Source: Victivallales bacterium (GTDB lineage Bacteria > Verrucomicrobiota > Lentisphaeria > Oligosphaerales > Oligosphaeraceae). Taken from it: a DNA stretch of 5,858 nt. Under the pieces are notes generated by a model that saw only the letters and a list, made by a program, of their open reading frames with translations, had not been told where the DNA came from and ran no database searches. Made by a program: the position numbers and the translations under genes. Position 1 is the stretch's first letter. Every line of letters begins with the position of its first letter. The stretch is from positions 1 through 5,858 of the forward strand of contig CAAGGB010000103.1 of the NCBI GenBank assembly GCA_900769285.1, read 5' to 3'. This document shows positions 5,586 to 5,858 of the stretch, piece by piece.

Positions 5586-5712
5586 CGGGCCTCCAGGCAG
5601 CCACCGACCGTTTCTAATGCTATCCAGACTGGTTCTCACATGGAATGAGCGAGAGCCGACCTTTTTTTCAGCCTGTAACAGACTGCTTTTGTATTTTTTG
5701 TGTTTTTTGGCC
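5586..5712. other. Spacer between the two 9-bp arrays
   Basis: The first part is of mixed composition with no supported gene. From 5661 it becomes strongly T-rich on the plus strand, with T-runs at 5662-5668, 5687-5690, 5694-5699 and 5703-5708, unlike the C-rich rest of the window. It ends in GGCC just before array 2. Confidence 0.6.
5669..5708 (+). terminator. Possible weak intrinsic terminator
   Basis: CAGCCTG (5669-5675) pairs with CAGACTG (5679-5685), with one mismatch, around a TAA loop, and is followed after one base by a T-rich tract to 5708. The stem is short and weak, but the T-tract is strong. It could be a second terminator behind the rhaB hairpin, which itself lacks a T-run. Confidence 0.25.
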
Positions 5713-5858
5713 TATAGGTCTCATAGGTCTCATAGGTCTCATAGGGCTCATAGGCCTCATAGGGCTCATAGGTCTCATAGGGCTCATAGGGCTCATAGGG
5801 CTCATAGGTCTCATAGGTCTCATAGGGCTCATAGGGCTCATAGGGCTCATAGGGCTCA
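5713..5858. repeat. 9-bp tandem array 2 (CATAGGKCT), sixteen units, open at window edge
   Basis: Sixteen full 9-base units run from 5713 to 5856 and the next one has begun at the window end, so the true length is unknown. Apart from the first, all units begin CATAGG. The first is TATAGGTCT, identical to a unit of array 1. Unit position 7 varies: T in six units, G in nine and C in one; all other positions of units 2-16 are identical. There is no coding support and no spacer sequence. Confidence 0.92.

Noticed and set aside
5433..5639. Small minus-strand open frame across array 1 and the end of rhaB
   Set aside because: It reads through the 9-bp array and the terminator hairpin and overlaps the end of rhaB antisense. 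It has no recognisable domain.
5668..5850. Open frame on the minus strand encoding a Met-Ser-Pro/Met-Arg-Pro repeat protein
   Set aside because: A 9-base repeat is a multiple of three, so a frame without stops stays open across it. There is no ribosome binding site and no non-repeat domain.
5532..5858. CRISPR array
   Set aside because: Units are 9 bases and directly adjacent with no unique spacers, and no cas gene is in view.

Overview
The window is GC-rich and looks like ordinary bacterial chromosome, not a phage, plasmid or transposon. No integrase, transposase, CRISPR array, rRNA or tRNA was seen. A LptF/LptG-type permease argues for a Gram-negative cell with an LPS-like outer membrane. 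A GYF_2-RDD membrane protein, translation starts that mostly lack Shine-Dalgarno sites but have C/A-rich leaders, and dispersed 9-bp YATAGGNCT repeats would fit a Planctomycetota-Verrucomicrobiota-Lentisphaerota type bacterium. That lineage guess is inference with low confidence.

Layout. Positions 1-761 hold two minus-strand genes joined by an ATGA overlap: a GcvH-like lipoyl-domain protein (369-761) and, downstream, a membrane protein cut by the window edge (1-372). A good sigma70-type promoter on the minus strand (993-1021), with an inverted repeat at its predicted start point, probably drives them. Positions 762-1227 are a divergent intergenic region with several GC-rich hairpins in front of the plus-strand genes. 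Positions 1228-5463 are a tight plus-strand cluster with gaps of 40, 14 and 30 bases: GYF_2-RDD membrane protein, LptF/LptG permease, calcineurin-type metallophosphoesterase and RhaB-like rhamnulokinase. A perfect 14-bp terminator-like hairpin follows (5487-5523). Positions 5532-5858 are non-coding and hold two related 9-bp tandem arrays separated by a T-rich spacer; the second array runs off the window.

How the genes may work together. The first three cluster genes suggest an envelope theme (membrane protein, LPS export, phosphoesterase). The rhamnulokinase is a sugar-catabolic enzyme with no other rhamnose gene in view, so its membership may be only transcriptional. The GcvH-like gene has no other glycine-cleavage gene beside it here, and its lipoylation motif is altered around a retained lysine.

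The most distinctive large-scale feature is composition. The plus strand is C-rich over G whichever strand is coding: plus genes use mostly CTC for leucine, and the minus GcvH-like gene uses mostly CTG. The most unusual local feature is the pair of 9-bp arrays. I did not find a clear new multi-gene system; the best leads are the altered GcvH-like protein with its coupled membrane partner, and the repeats.
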